From positions 62,001-126,000 of the forward strand of contig CAVVVG010000005.1 in NCBI GenBank assembly GCA_963751615.1: a stretch of DNA of 64,000 nt, written 5' to 3'. Of this stretch, positions 45,401-53,963 are shown one piece after another (positions within the stretch are counted from its first letter, which is position 1; every line of letters begins with the position of its first letter). Both the position numbers and the translations under genes were made by a program. Origin of the DNA: Palsa-892 sp963751615 (GTDB lineage Bacteria; Pseudomonadota; Alphaproteobacteria; Rhizobiales; Xanthobacteraceae). The notes under the pieces were generated by a model. The model did not search any database. It was not told the DNA's origin and saw nothing but the letters and a program-made list of their open reading frames with translations.

Positions 45401-46229
45401 ATATGAGCGTATCGGAAACGCGCCCAATCTCGGCGATATGTGCACGCATTTCCTTGGCACCAAGCGCACAATTTAAGCCAACCGAAAGGGGCTTCGCATG
45501 CGAGATCGAATTCCAGAATGCCGAAGGCGTCTGACCCGATAACGTACGGCCCGAAAGATCAGTAATCGTGCCCGAGATCATCACCGGCAGACGGATGCTG
45601 CGCTCGGCGAAAATCTTCTCAATGGCAAAGATCGCCGCTTTCGCATTCAGCGTATCGAATATCGTTTCGATAAGAAGGATTTCCGCGCCCCCGTCCAGCA
45701 GGCCGCGCGTCTGCTCGTAATAGGCGACGACCAGTTCGTCGAACATCACCGCGCGGAAACCGGGATTGGAAACATCAGGTGAAATCGAGGCCGTACGGTT
45801 GGTTGGCCCCAAAGCGCCCGCGACAAACCGGCGTTTGCCGTCTTCCTTTTCAGCTAGAGCTGCCGCTTCACGTGCGAGCCGCGAACCGGCGAGGTTTAGT
45901 TCATAGGCAACTTCCTCCATGCCGTAATCCGCCTGCGCAATGCGCGTGGAAGAAAACGTATTCGTCTCAACAATGTCGGCTCCGGCCTTGAAGTACTTGT
46001 GATGAAGCTCGCGGATCGCTGCCGGCTGCGTAAGGTTGAGAAGATCATTGTTACCCCTCACCTCTCAATTCCATGCATCAAAGCGCGCGCCACGAAAAGC
46101 AGTCTCATCGAAACCGAGATCTTAAATCATAGTGCCCATCGCGCCGTCGAGCATAAGAATGCGTTCACGCGCCACATTGCGCAGCGTGCGCTCGATTTCC
46201 TCGCCGTTCACGGGGGATAACTGGATCAT
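42486..46229 (-). pseudogene. metH: Cobalamin-dependent methionine synthase with two in-frame stops
   Basis: The full frame from ATG 46229 is 1,247 codons and overlaps the metF stop by ATGA. It starts IQLSPVNGEEIERTL and LMLDGAMGTMI, the normal N-terminal homocysteine-domain sequence. Codon 36 is TAA (46122-46124), where CAA glutamine would fit, and codon 55 is TGA (46065-46067), where CGA arginine would fit. From a GTG at 46061 the frame is intact for 1,191 residues: zinc cysteines in LNCALG and GGCCGTTP, pterin-binding FVNVGERTNVTGS, cobalamin ligand motif DVHDIGK near residue 711 and the activation domain TESYAMWPSASVSGFYF. Either the enzyme lacks its first strand through internal initiation or it is inactive. 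Confidence 0.9.
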
Positions 46230-47137
46230 CAGGCCGCCTTTACATCCTTTTTTGTGGGCCTCAATCCCAGAAGATGACAAATCGCATTGACGAGATCGGC
46301 GCGGTTCAATGTATAGAAATGAAATTCGCGTACGCCCTTATCGACAAGATCAAGCACCTGTTCGGCAGCAACCGCTGCCGCGATCAGTTTTCGGGTTGCA
46401 GGGTCGTCGTCGAGACCATCAAAGTGCCGAGCGATCCATGATGGCACCGAGGCGCCGCAACTTTCCGCAAAATTCCGCGCCTGCTTGAAGTTTTGTACCG
46501 GCAGAATTCCCGGCACGACCGGCACTTTGATGCCGCGCGCACGAACCTTATCAAGAAATTTGAAATAGACATTATTGTCGAAAAAAAACTGCGTGATCGC
46601 ACGGTCAGCTCCTGCGTCCACTTTGCGCGCCAGCACATCAAGTTCGGCTTCTACTGAAGCACTGTCCGGATGCTTTTCGGGATAAGCCGACACAGAAATC
46701 TCGAAATCACCGATTTTTTTCAGGCCGGCGATCAGATCAGTCGTATAGGCATAACCGCCGGGATGCGGCTGATAACGCTTGCCCGCACCCTCCGGCGGAT
46801 CACCGCGTAGCGCCACGATATGGCGCACGCCAGCATCCCAATAACCACGTGCGACTTTATTGATTTCCTCGCGCGTGGCAGCAACACAGGTTAAATGTGC
46901 CGCTGGTTTCAATTTTGTTTCGTTCAATATACGGACGATCGTCGAGTGCGTGCGTTCACGCGTCGAACCCCCTGCACCATAAGTGACGGAGACGAAGCTC
47001 GGATTGAGCGGCGCAAGACGCCTGATGGATGCCCACAACGTCTCCTCCATCTCCGCTGTCTTCGGCGGAAAAAATTCGAAGGAAACGGAGATCGGGGTTG
47101 AACGTTCGCGGCTCTGACGGATAGGTTCAGCGGACAT
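46229..47137 (-). CDS. metF: Methylenetetrahydrofolate reductase
   Basis: A 302-residue flavoprotein that reduces methylenetetrahydrofolate to methyltetrahydrofolate, the methyl donor for MetH. Family motifs: VSFEFFPPKT near the N-terminus with the catalytic Glu, VSVTYGAGGSTR, HIVALRGDPPEG and ADRAITQFFFDNNVYF. The start at 47137 has GAGG four bases upstream; longer in-frame readings run into the riboswitch region. Its stop overlaps the original metH start by ATGA, showing a coupled metF-metH operon. Upstream on the other strand is a cobalamin riboswitch and btuB. Confidence 0.93.
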   Translation of the reverse strand: MSAEPIRQSRERSTPISVSFEFFPPKTAEMEETLWASIRRLAPLNPSFVSVTYGAGGSTRERTHSTIVRILNETKLKPAAHLTCVAATREEINKVARGYWDAGVRHIVALRGDPPEGAGKRYQPHPGGYAYTTDLIAGLKKIGDFEISVSAYPEKHPDSASVEAELDVLARKVDAGADRAITQFFFDNNVYFKFLDKVRARGIKVPVVPGILPVQNFKQARNFAESCGASVPSWIARHFDGLDDDPATRKLIAAAVAAEQVLDLVDKGVREFHFYTLNRADLVNAICHLLGLRPTKKDVKAA

Positions 47138-47302
47138 AGCGCCTCTCATTGAGCGACACTTATCGCCCTTAATCTTTAGAAAAACCCCATGTTGGGGACA
47201 CCGTTGATAATCTACAACATATAAAGATATCTTTATATCGTTTTCCAGCCCTGCTGGTTGACAGTTGCGCGCCACTTCCCTCCAATACACAAAGGCGCAG
47301 AC

Positions 47303-47326
47303 GGTCCGGCCGCTAGCGGTCGGACC
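47303..47326. other. Palindrome at the 5' edge of the riboswitch
   Basis: GGTCCGGCCGCTAGCGGTCG followed by GACC is a near-perfect inverted repeat. Its last bases are the same GGACCA needed for the riboswitch P1 stem, so the two structures exclude each other. It may be an alternative fold or a feature of the metF leader on the other strand. Confidence 0.5.
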
Positions 47327-47481
47327 ATTTGGGAACGCGGTAAGGCCTTGAATTAGAAGCCAAATCCGCGGCTGCTCCCGCAACTGTATGTGGGTTGCCC
47401 CTCCAAATGCCACTGAGCCTCGGCTCGGGAAGGCGGAGACGGGTGAGTACCCACGAGCCAGGAGACCGGTCTGCGCTGGTC
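47323..47481 (+). ncRNA. Cobalamin riboswitch
   Basis: The conserved parts appear in order: GACCA (P1), GGGAACGCGGTAAGGCCTTG, AGCCAAATCCGCGGCTGC, CTCCCGCAACTGTA, GCCACTGAGCC, CGGGAAGGCG and the B12 box GAGCCAGGAGACC, closing with TGGTC at 47477-47481. This RNA binds adenosylcobalamin and usually represses the downstream gene. It precedes a BtuB-like receptor gene, its typical target. No clear terminator hairpin follows, so control by blocking the ribosome site is more likely. Confidence 0.92.
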
Positions 47482-47669
47482 ATCCATTCGGCGTGCGGGG
47501 AGCGCGCTCGGAGCGGGTTGTCCGCAGCGGTGACTACCAAAGTCAACCGTTGCGGAGGGCTGATGCAGCCATTTCCGAAATTCGAGCGCTACGAAAACGC
47601 CAGGATTCCGTTTCCGGCTCACGTTCGTGCCTCCGCGACCTGTTCGCCGACATTCGCTGGGGACGATCC

Positions 47670-49559
47670 ATTTCACGTACAAAGAACACAACAAAGCTCG
47701 CGCTCGCGTTTCTAGTCAGCCTCCCGAGCGCACCCGTTTTCGCGCAGATCCAGAATCTGCCCGAGACAGTTGTCAGCGCGACCGGGATCCCAACTGACTC
47801 GAGTCAGATCGCAAGCTCGGTCACAGTCATTACCGAGGAACAGATCCAGCGCGATCAACTTCGTACTTTGCCTGGTCTGCTTGCGACGGTGCCCGGCCTG
47901 AACGTCGTCCAGACCGGCGGTCCCGGTGGACAGACATCGGTCTTCATACGCGGAATGAATGCCGACCACGTAAAAGTGCTCGTTGACGGCGTAGATGTCA
48001 GCGATCCAAGCGCACCAAGGCGAGTATTCGACTTCGGACCGTTGATGACCGACGACATCGACCACATCGAAATCTTGCGCGGTCCTCAAAGCGGGCTTTA
48101 TGGCGCAGATGCCATGTCTGGGGTGATCTCGATAACAACCAAAAAAGGTTCTGGCCCCGCCACGTGGACAGCGACGGCGGAAGCAGGCTCCTTCGGCACG
48201 TTCAATCAATCGATGCAAGTAAGTGGAGGCACCATAAATAGTAACTACGCCTTCACCATCGCGCACAATCTCACAGCCAGCTCGCCGGTAACTCCTCTTG
48301 AATTATTGGCTCCCGGCGAGCGCCGCAACAATGATTGGTACAACAATTATACCTACGGCGGAAAAATTGGGGCTGATATATCGGATATCTTCAGTGTTAA
48401 TTTTGCGGGCCGCTACACCGATACAAAACTGCATTTTACCAACGACAATTTTTCAAATTTTCCCTTGGTCTTTCCGAATTTTGACCAAAGCTTCTCGACC
48501 AGCCATCAATTCAACGGCTTCAGTGAAGGCATCCTAAAGCTGTTCGACGATCGGCTGACCAATCGCTTCGGCATTGCCTATACTGATATTATACGCCGGG
48601 CGATGGATCCGGGGGCCCTGCTAGTGCCCTTCGATGGCAATCGAATGAAAACTTATTGGCGTTCAAATCTTTTGCTCGCCAAAGGCCAAATTCTTCTCTT
48701 TGGCATCGAACGAGACGAAGAAAGAGCGCATACGTCATTCGTGAAGGCAAGTAACGGAAACACCGGAGCGTACGCCGAACTCCAGTCTTCCTTTTTCGAT
48801 CGATTCTTTATCGTATCAAATATCCGGCATGACAATAACGAATCGTTTGGAGGACACGATACCTGGCGTGTCGCGCCGGCATTTCTGATCACTGAAACCG
48901 AAACGAAACTGAAGGCGAGTTATGGTACAGGTTTTAATGCACCTTCGCTGGCGCAGCTTTACTCTCCCCCGTCCGGTAATCCCAATCTTCGTCCCGAGGA
49001 AAACAAGGGCTACGACTACGGTTTCGAACAGACTTTTTTCACACAACGTATAAAATTCGGGGCGACGTGGTTTCATAACGATATCAAAAATCTAATCACT
49101 TTTGGTCCGGCGCCTCTATTCCTAAACATGAATATCAACAACGCACAAACGCATGGATTAGAAGCATTTGTAGCGGCACAGCTTACTAACAACCTTCAGA
49201 TGCGCGCCGATTACACTCACACGATCGCAATCGATCTCAATAGCGGAGTTAATCTTCCACGGCGCCCATTGGACAAGACGAGCGTTAGTCTCGTGTGGCA
49301 ACCAACAGATTCTTTGACTCTCTCCGCGACTGCATTGTGGGTGAGCGGTTGGTTCGATTTTGACCGATTTGGTTTCGCTTCCGCACCGTTCAAGACCAAC
49401 GGGTACAAAATTGTAAATTTGGCTGCAAATTATAAGATCAATCAAAACGTCATTGTATTCGGACGAATTGATAATTTTTTCGACGAGCATTATCAGAACC
49501 CGATCGGTTTCGAAAAACCGGGTTTTGGCGTATACGCCGGTCTACGGCTGACGAAATAA
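47670..49559 (+). CDS. btuB: TonB-dependent vitamin B12 receptor (BtuB-like)
   Basis: A 629-residue outer membrane receptor for cobalamin uptake. After a signal-like segment (LALAFLVSLPSAPVFAQ) comes the TonB-box/plug region with ETVVSATGIPTDSSQIASSV, VFIRGMNADHVKVLVDGVD and ILRGPQSGLYGADAMSGVI, then a barrel ending VYAGLRLTK. No ATG lies between the riboswitch and the signal segment in this frame. The ATT at 47670 preceded by GGGGA gives an ideal signal peptide, and a TTG at 47550 is another candidate; the frame itself is open back to 47388, inside the riboswitch. Its 3' end overlaps cutA by 18 bases, convergently. Confidence 0.88.
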   Translation: MSRTKNTTKLALAFLVSLPSAPVFAQIQNLPETVVSATGIPTDSSQIASSVTVITEEQIQRDQLRTLPGLLATVPGLNVVQTGGPGGQTSVFIRGMNADHVKVLVDGVDVSDPSAPRRVFDFGPLMTDDIDHIEILRGPQSGLYGADAMSGVISITTKKGSGPATWTATAEAGSFGTFNQSMQVSGGTINSNYAFTIAHNLTASSPVTPLELLAPGERRNNDWYNNYTYGGKIGADISDIFSVNFAGRYTDTKLHFTNDNFSNFPLVFPNFDQSFSTSHQFNGFSEGILKLFDDRLTNRFGIAYTDIIRRAMDPGALLVPFDGNRMKTYWRSNLLLAKGQILLFGIERDEERAHTSFVKASNGNTGAYAELQSSFFDRFFIVSNIRHDNNESFGGHDTWRVAPAFLITETETKLKASYGTGFNAPSLAQLYSPPSGNPNLRPEENKGYDYGFEQTFFTQRIKFGATWFHNDIKNLITFGPAPLFLNMNINNAQTHGLEAFVAAQLTNNLQMRADYTHTIAIDLNSGVNLPRRPLDKTSVSLVWQPTDSLTLSATALWVSGWFDFDRFGFASAPFKTNGYKIVNLAANYKINQNVIVFGRIDNFFDEHYQNPIGFEKPGFGVYAGLRLTK

Positions 49560-49904
49560 ATCGGCCGCTTCCTTCGGCGCAGGGTTCTCTGTCTCGGCAA
49601 GAATCCAATCAATGAAAGGCTGGCTTCCGCCGTTGACCGGAAGAACCAGAACCGCCGGCATATCATAAGTGTGATCCGCTGTTACGGCCGCTGTCACACG
49701 TTCGGCGAGCGACGTCCGTGTCTTCACAATCATTACGACTTCATCCGCCGCCTCAACTGCGCCCTTCCAGCGGTAAATCGAGCGCATTCCAGGTAGAATG
49801 TTAACGCAGGCGCAAAGCCTCTCGTTGATGAGCCTGCGGCCCACCTTCTCCGCTTCGACAAGCGACGGAAAGGTCGTGTATAGGAGAATGAGCTTGTCCT
49901 TCAT
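49542..49904 (-). CDS. cutA: CutA divalent-cation tolerance protein
   Basis: A 120-residue protein of the trimeric CutA1 family, cytoplasmic in most bacteria and linked to divalent metal tolerance, though the mechanism is uncertain. Typical motifs: LILLYTTFPSLVEAEKVGR, ERLCACVNILPGMRSIYRW and DHTYDMPAVLVLPVNGG. The start at 49904 has AGGAATGA-like sequence poorly matching a ribosome site but gives the family's normal N-terminus. It is divergent from nadK and its last 18 bases overlap btuB. Confidence 0.9.
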   Translation of the reverse strand: MKDKLILLYTTFPSLVEAEKVGRRLINERLCACVNILPGMRSIYRWKGAVEAADEVVMIVKTRTSLAERVTAAVTADHTYDMPAVLVLPVNGGSQPFIDWILAETENPAPKEAADLFRQP

Positions 49905-49928
49905 TGCTGTAATCCGCGTAAAATTGCC

Positions 49929-50711
49929 ATGACCAAGTCCACCCAAAGCTACGACAAGATTGCCTTCGTCGCGAGCGCGCATGAAGAAGCCGAAGCCGCG
50001 CGGGGCGAACTTGCCAAACTTTACGGCGATGTACCGACAAAATCAGCGGATGTTGTGGTGGCACTCGGCGGTGATGGATTGATGCTGCAAACCCTCCACA
50101 CTTTCCGCGATAGCGGCATACCAATTTATGGCATGAACCGCGGGTCGGTTGGCTTTCTTATGAATGAGTTCTCCGCGGACGGATTGAAGGAACGAATCGC
50201 GCAGGCACAACATGCCATCATTCACCCATTGATCATGGAAGCAGTGGATGCCCAAGGAAAAACCCATCGGGCCCCGGCCATCAACGAAGTCTCGATGCTG
50301 CGGCAAACCTATCAGGCGGCGAAACTTCGTCTCTCCATCGATGGCAAGGTTCGTCTGTCCGAATTGATTTGCGATGGCATACTGGTGGCAACCCCCGCGG
50401 GATCCACGGCCTATAATCTTTCCGCACACGGCCCAATCCTGCCGCTCAATGCAACACTTCTTGCGCTTACGCCATTGAGCCCATTCCGTCCCCGCCGCTG
50501 GCGAGGGGCGCTCTTGCCCGATAGCGCCCGAATCGAAATTGCGGTGCTCGAACCCGACAAGCGCCCCGTAAATGCTGTCGCCGACCACTTCGAGGTCCGT
50601 TCAGTGATTGCCGTAAGGGCGCGGATGGACCTCCATTCGTCCATGACCATGCTGTTCGACCCTGGCCATAACCTCGACGAACGTATCCTCGCCGAGCAGT
50701 TCGGATATTGA
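49929..50711 (+). CDS. nadK: NAD kinase
   Basis: A 260-residue enzyme making NADP from NAD and ATP or polyphosphate. Motifs are complete: VVALGGDGLMLQTLH (GGDG with catalytic Asp), INEVSMLR (NE/D) and ILVATPAGSTAYNLSAHGP. The C-terminal PVNAVADHFEVRS segment is also family-typical. The length is that of the compact alphaproteobacterial form. Divergent from cutA with only 24 bases between the starts. Confidence 0.93.
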   Translation: MTKSTQSYDKIAFVASAHEEAEAARGELAKLYGDVPTKSADVVVALGGDGLMLQTLHTFRDSGIPIYGMNRGSVGFLMNEFSADGLKERIAQAQHAIIHPLIMEAVDAQGKTHRAPAINEVSMLRQTYQAAKLRLSIDGKVRLSELICDGILVATPAGSTAYNLSAHGPILPLNATLLALTPLSPFRPRRWRGALLPDSARIEIAVLEPDKRPVNAVADHFEVRSVIAVRARMDLHSSMTMLFDPGHNLDERILAEQFGY

Positions 50712-50786
50712 ATTACCGAAAAATCGCCGACCAGCACTAATGGAACCGGATCCGTGACGGCTTTCGGGCGGGGGCATTGATCCGCA

Positions 50787-50903
50787 TTGAATTTCAAACG
50801 TCTCGGTTTCCTTTCGTCGACGACTAACCTGCATATGCGCCAGATTGTCCGGCAGTTATTGCACGGTTTCGGATCGCGCGAAATTTACGAGGCTAAAGAT
50901 GCC
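50787..50903 (+). pseudogene. Response-regulator receiver domain remnant
   Basis: The frame reads LHMRQIVRQLLHGFGSREIY followed by EAKDA, which is the start of a CheY-like receiver domain. Just upstream the acidic pair is readable as FVDD only in another frame (TTCGTCGACGAC), so compensating small indels have occurred. The domain stops after about 40 residues; the phosphoacceptor region and the rest are gone, and the DUF2336 gene 3' end begins 60 bases later. Confidence 0.65.
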
Positions 50904-50963
50904 CGAATTCAAAGCCACAAAACTTTGAACCGATTCGATTTTTTCGAGGAGCCGAAGATTACC

Positions 50964-52106
50964 TCAAGCCGCAGCCAAAAGATCCGCGGTGTAAAGACGC
51001 GCCTCTTCGCGGGCGGATTCCGCGGCCAGTTTGCGCAACAACGCCAATAAGTGATCGAATTCGTCCTCTGCACTTTCTTCATAACGCTGAACAACGCGTT
51101 CAATGATGCGCCGGCGCAAGATTGCATGCCCGAGTAAATCTTCGGCCGCGCCGGATTCATAAATGACGTCCAGCGCGGCATGAAATGCCCGGAAGGCGGC
51201 CTTCGGTAAGCCCACATTCTCATAAAGAGCACGGAAACCGTGGTTCGATCGGTCGGCCACGATCGCAGCGACACGCTTGGCCTCGGTCTCCGACAGTTGC
51301 GCGAACGCCTCAATAAAAAATTGCAGATTGCCCGCAAGCAATGCGCGCAGAATGAGACCGCCAGTAAGCTGACCGCTGGCGAGGAGATGCTGCACGAGGA
51401 AAGCTACTTCGCTGTTGTCAATATCCGCTGCAATTGCCACAGTACCCCGTTCGCAAGCATCGCGTGTCACATGCCGGGCATGAACTTCAGGTAACCATTC
51501 ACGGAATGTAACAAAGCGCGCGAGCGTTTCAGAAAGCTTCGCGACCAAAGCCTGACGTATCTCGACCGTAAGATCTTCGCGACTTAGCAAGGATTCGCGC
51601 ACGGCAGCAAGATGACCGTGACGTTCAGCGATCCGCGCCAGCATAGCGGACGTGAATTCGGCGTCCGGATTTTCGATCAATACGAGACAGGCGGCCGCGC
51701 TCGCGACTTCCGCGATTGCCGCTGCGACTGAACAAGATAGTGGTGCGCGCGACGCGATCGCGCACTGAATCTTTTCCACGCTGGGTCCGATCAAATCGAC
51801 AAGTTCGGCGTCCAACAAAACGGGTGATCGGATAATCACCATCTCCGCAATATCGCTTTGATCGTGAGCGAGCGCGAGAATCACGTCGTGTGGGGCGTAT
51901 TCCGACGATGCTAGCGCTTCGGCGAGCGCACGGCGCACAAGTGGTGAAGGATCGTCCAACAATACAGTCATCGCGGCACTCACCGCGAGCCGATCGTCGT
52001 CCGAGAGATCCGAGTAGAGATAAGCGCGCGCGAGTGCGCTGGTTGCTTCGGCACGATCGCCGGGGGCAGCCGTCTGAATCCAGCGGAGAAAATGACGCAC
52101 AATCAT
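50964..52106 (-). CDS. DUF2336 helical-repeat protein
   Basis: A 380-residue soluble protein of the DUF2336 family, frequent in alphaproteobacteria, with HEAT-like helical repeats (SALARAYLYSDLSDDDRLAV, LLDDPSPLVRRALAEALAS, LIGPSVEKIQCAIASRAPL). No enzymatic motif. In related genomes such genes often sit near two-component or PilZ genes; here the only trace is the dead receiver remnant just past its 3' end, so this may be the survivor of a former pair. The ATG at 52106 gives the family-typical MIVRHFLRW start; a GTG at 52172 is an alternative. Confidence 0.78.
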   Translation of the reverse strand: MIVRHFLRWIQTAAPGDRAEATSALARAYLYSDLSDDDRLAVSAAMTVLLDDPSPLVRRALAEALASSEYAPHDVILALAHDQSDIAEMVIIRSPVLLDAELVDLIGPSVEKIQCAIASRAPLSCSVAAAIAEVASAAACLVLIENPDAEFTSAMLARIAERHGHLAAVRESLLSREDLTVEIRQALVAKLSETLARFVTFREWLPEVHARHVTRDACERGTVAIAADIDNSEVAFLVQHLLASGQLTGGLILRALLAGNLQFFIEAFAQLSETEAKRVAAIVADRSNHGFRALYENVGLPKAAFRAFHAALDVIYESGAAEDLLGHAILRRRIIERVVQRYEESAEDEFDHLLALLRKLAAESAREEARLYTADLLAAA

Positions 52107-52172
52107 CAGGAAACTCAAACTCGACCGATTGACGGGGACAACACGCCTTCGAGCCAAAGCGCCGACAAACAC

Positions 52173-52607
52173 TATGCCGTTACCCCCCTTAATAAAGCGT
52201 TCAGCCTAAATCTTTAGAATGGATTAAGGATTGCGATCCGAATTGCTGCAATTACGCGGACTCATCGTCCGCGGCGTTCAAATGTTCGGCACCCTCGACG
52301 CGCGCCGATTGCATATCGCTGGCATTACTTGGGAAATTGCCCGGCTGCTATGCCGCAGCATTCACATCCCGCCTGCCCCATAGCTGACGCACAGTCTCCG
52401 AAACCGGTTTTTCCTTTCAGAAAATCCCGGCGCCGAACATAGTTTGGAACACCAGTTCATTCGCGTTCGCGGCCGTTGCGCTTCCGTTGAATTCGAGATC
52501 GGCTAACTGCACCTGCATTATGCGAACTAACGGAGCCCGCTGAGGCAACGTTCAACAGGGCTTGTATGGTAAATGAAGCCTTAATAACCCGAACGGAGGA
52601 GAACCCC
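52173..52607. other. Intergenic region, nothing recognised
   Basis: About 430 bases between divergent genes; contains the promoter and ribosome-site region of the MaoC gene. No RNA or small gene is convincing. Confidence 0.4.
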
Positions 52608-53087
52608 ATGACCGAACCCTACCGCCACAAGCGAGGAGGCCTCTATTTCGAGGACTTCAAAGTGGGAGAAATTATCGAACATCGTCTCACCCGCACAGTG
52701 ACTGAGATGGACAACATGTTGTTCTCCAACATGACGTTAAACCCGCAGCCGCTCCACATCGATCGGCACTTCTGCGAACAGGAAACGGAATGGGGTCAGC
52801 CGCTGATGAATTCACTCTTCACACTCGGACTGATGATCGGGATATCGGTCAATGACACGACGGTCGGCACAACCATTGCCAATCTGGGTATGCATGAGGT
52901 GAACTTTCCTAACCCGCTCTTTCAAGGCGATACGGTCCATTGCACGACGGAAGTGATCGGAAAGCGCGAGTCAAAGTCGCGGCCGGACGCCGGAATCGTC
53001 GAATTCCACCACCGCGCCTTCAATCATAACAAAAAACTCGTCGCCGAATGCAAACGACAGGCGTTCATGCGCAAGCGCCCGGCCTGA
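52608..53087 (+). CDS. MaoC family dehydratase
   Basis: A 159-residue hot-dog-fold hydratase. The start at 52608 has GGAGGAG immediately upstream. The substrate-binding/catalytic segment NPQPLHIDRHFCEQ fits the (R)-hydratase motif, and GMHEVNFPNPLFQGDTVHC is typical for MaoC and mesaconyl-CoA-hydratase-like members. Likely hydrates an enoyl-CoA. It converges on a CoA-ester lyase gene two bases away, and such pairs often work in the same acyl-CoA pathway (for example methylmalyl/mesaconyl-CoA chemistry); that link is inference. Confidence 0.85.
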   Translation: MTEPYRHKRGGLYFEDFKVGEIIEHRLTRTVTEMDNMLFSNMTLNPQPLHIDRHFCEQETEWGQPLMNSLFTLGLMIGISVNDTTVGTTIANLGMHEVNFPNPLFQGDTVHCTTEVIGKRESKSRPDAGIVEFHHRAFNHNKKLVAECKRQAFMRKRPA

Positions 53088-53089
53088 AT

Positions 53090-53962
53090 TCAGACGATCT
53101 CCGCCGCTTTCGCGCGCGCAAGCACGCGCTCGGCATATTTTACATGGAGCATATCGAGCATCTCACCATTCAGACTCGCGACGCCAGTTCCGGATTTCGC
53201 AAAGGCTTCCATAATCGCCTTGGCACGGCCTATCGATTCTTGCGTCGGCGTGAAAATCTCATTCACAATCGGCACCTGATCGGGATGGATTACCATTTTG
53301 CCAAGAAACCCGTCGCGGCGAGCGGCCAGCGACTCTCTTTTCAATTCCTCGCTGTCACGGAAATTCGTGAATACCGTATCGATTGGCATTACTCCCGATG
53401 CGACGGCTGCAAACAGGCACAGCGAACGCGCAAGCCGATACGGCTCAGTGTAATTTCCATCCGGCATCCGATTGGTTTCGGCGGCGACTTCCGCTGCCAG
53501 ATCTTCCGCGCCCCAGGTGAGCGCTTCGAAGCGCGCACTGGCACCGTGATAGCTACCCATGCCGAAAATCGATGCAGTCGTCTCGGTCGCAATCGGAAGA
53601 ATCCTGATGGATCCGTCTGGAAGACCGGCAATTGCTTCGCGTGCCGCAAGCTTCGCGCCCAGCGTAATGACGTCCACACCACCTGCGGATTTCGGCAACA
53701 TGATCCCATCCGGCCGACCCGGAACGATAGCATCGAGATCAGCGTCGGTGAGCCTCGACATTAGCGCATTAACGCGCACATAAAGTTGGGCTTTCCGGTT
53801 TTTGGTGGATTTCAAATATTCTGCCACGATGCCGCGCGCTTGCTGCTTTGCAGCCGGTGCTACAGCATCTTCAAGATCGAGAATTATCACGTCGGCACCG
53901 CAAGCGGGCGCCTTTTCCAGCTTCTTTTCGCTATCGCCAGGAACAAACAGAAGCGAGCGCAT
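53090..53962 (-). CDS. CoA ester lyase (HpcH/HpaI, CitE-like)
   Basis: A 290-residue TIM-barrel lyase. MRSLLFVPGDSEKKLEKA and DVIILDLEDAV (with the metal-binding Glu) are signature segments of the CitE/malyl-CoA lyase family, followed by VRVNALMS and MLPKSAGGVDV. These enzymes cleave malyl-CoA-type or citryl-CoA-type substrates. Stand-alone CitE-like proteins vary in substrate. The start at 53962 follows the flavin reductase stop with one base between, so it is in that operon. Confidence 0.88.
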   Translation of the reverse strand: MRSLLFVPGDSEKKLEKAPACGADVIILDLEDAVAPAAKQQARGIVAEYLKSTKNRKAQLYVRVNALMSRLTDADLDAIVPGRPDGIMLPKSAGGVDVITLGAKLAAREAIAGLPDGSIRILPIATETTASIFGMGSYHGASARFEALTWGAEDLAAEVAAETNRMPDGNYTEPYRLARSLCLFAAVASGVMPIDTVFTNFRDSEELKRESLAARRDGFLGKMVIHPDQVPIVNEIFTPTQESIGRAKAIMEAFAKSGTGVASLNGEMLDMLHVKYAERVLARAKAAEIV

Positions 53963-53963
53963 T

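Noticed and set aside
46065..46067. TGA in metH read as selenocysteine
   Set aside because: The codon 19 places upstream is TAA, which cannot be read that way, and an arginine is expected at this position; no selenocysteine element is visible.
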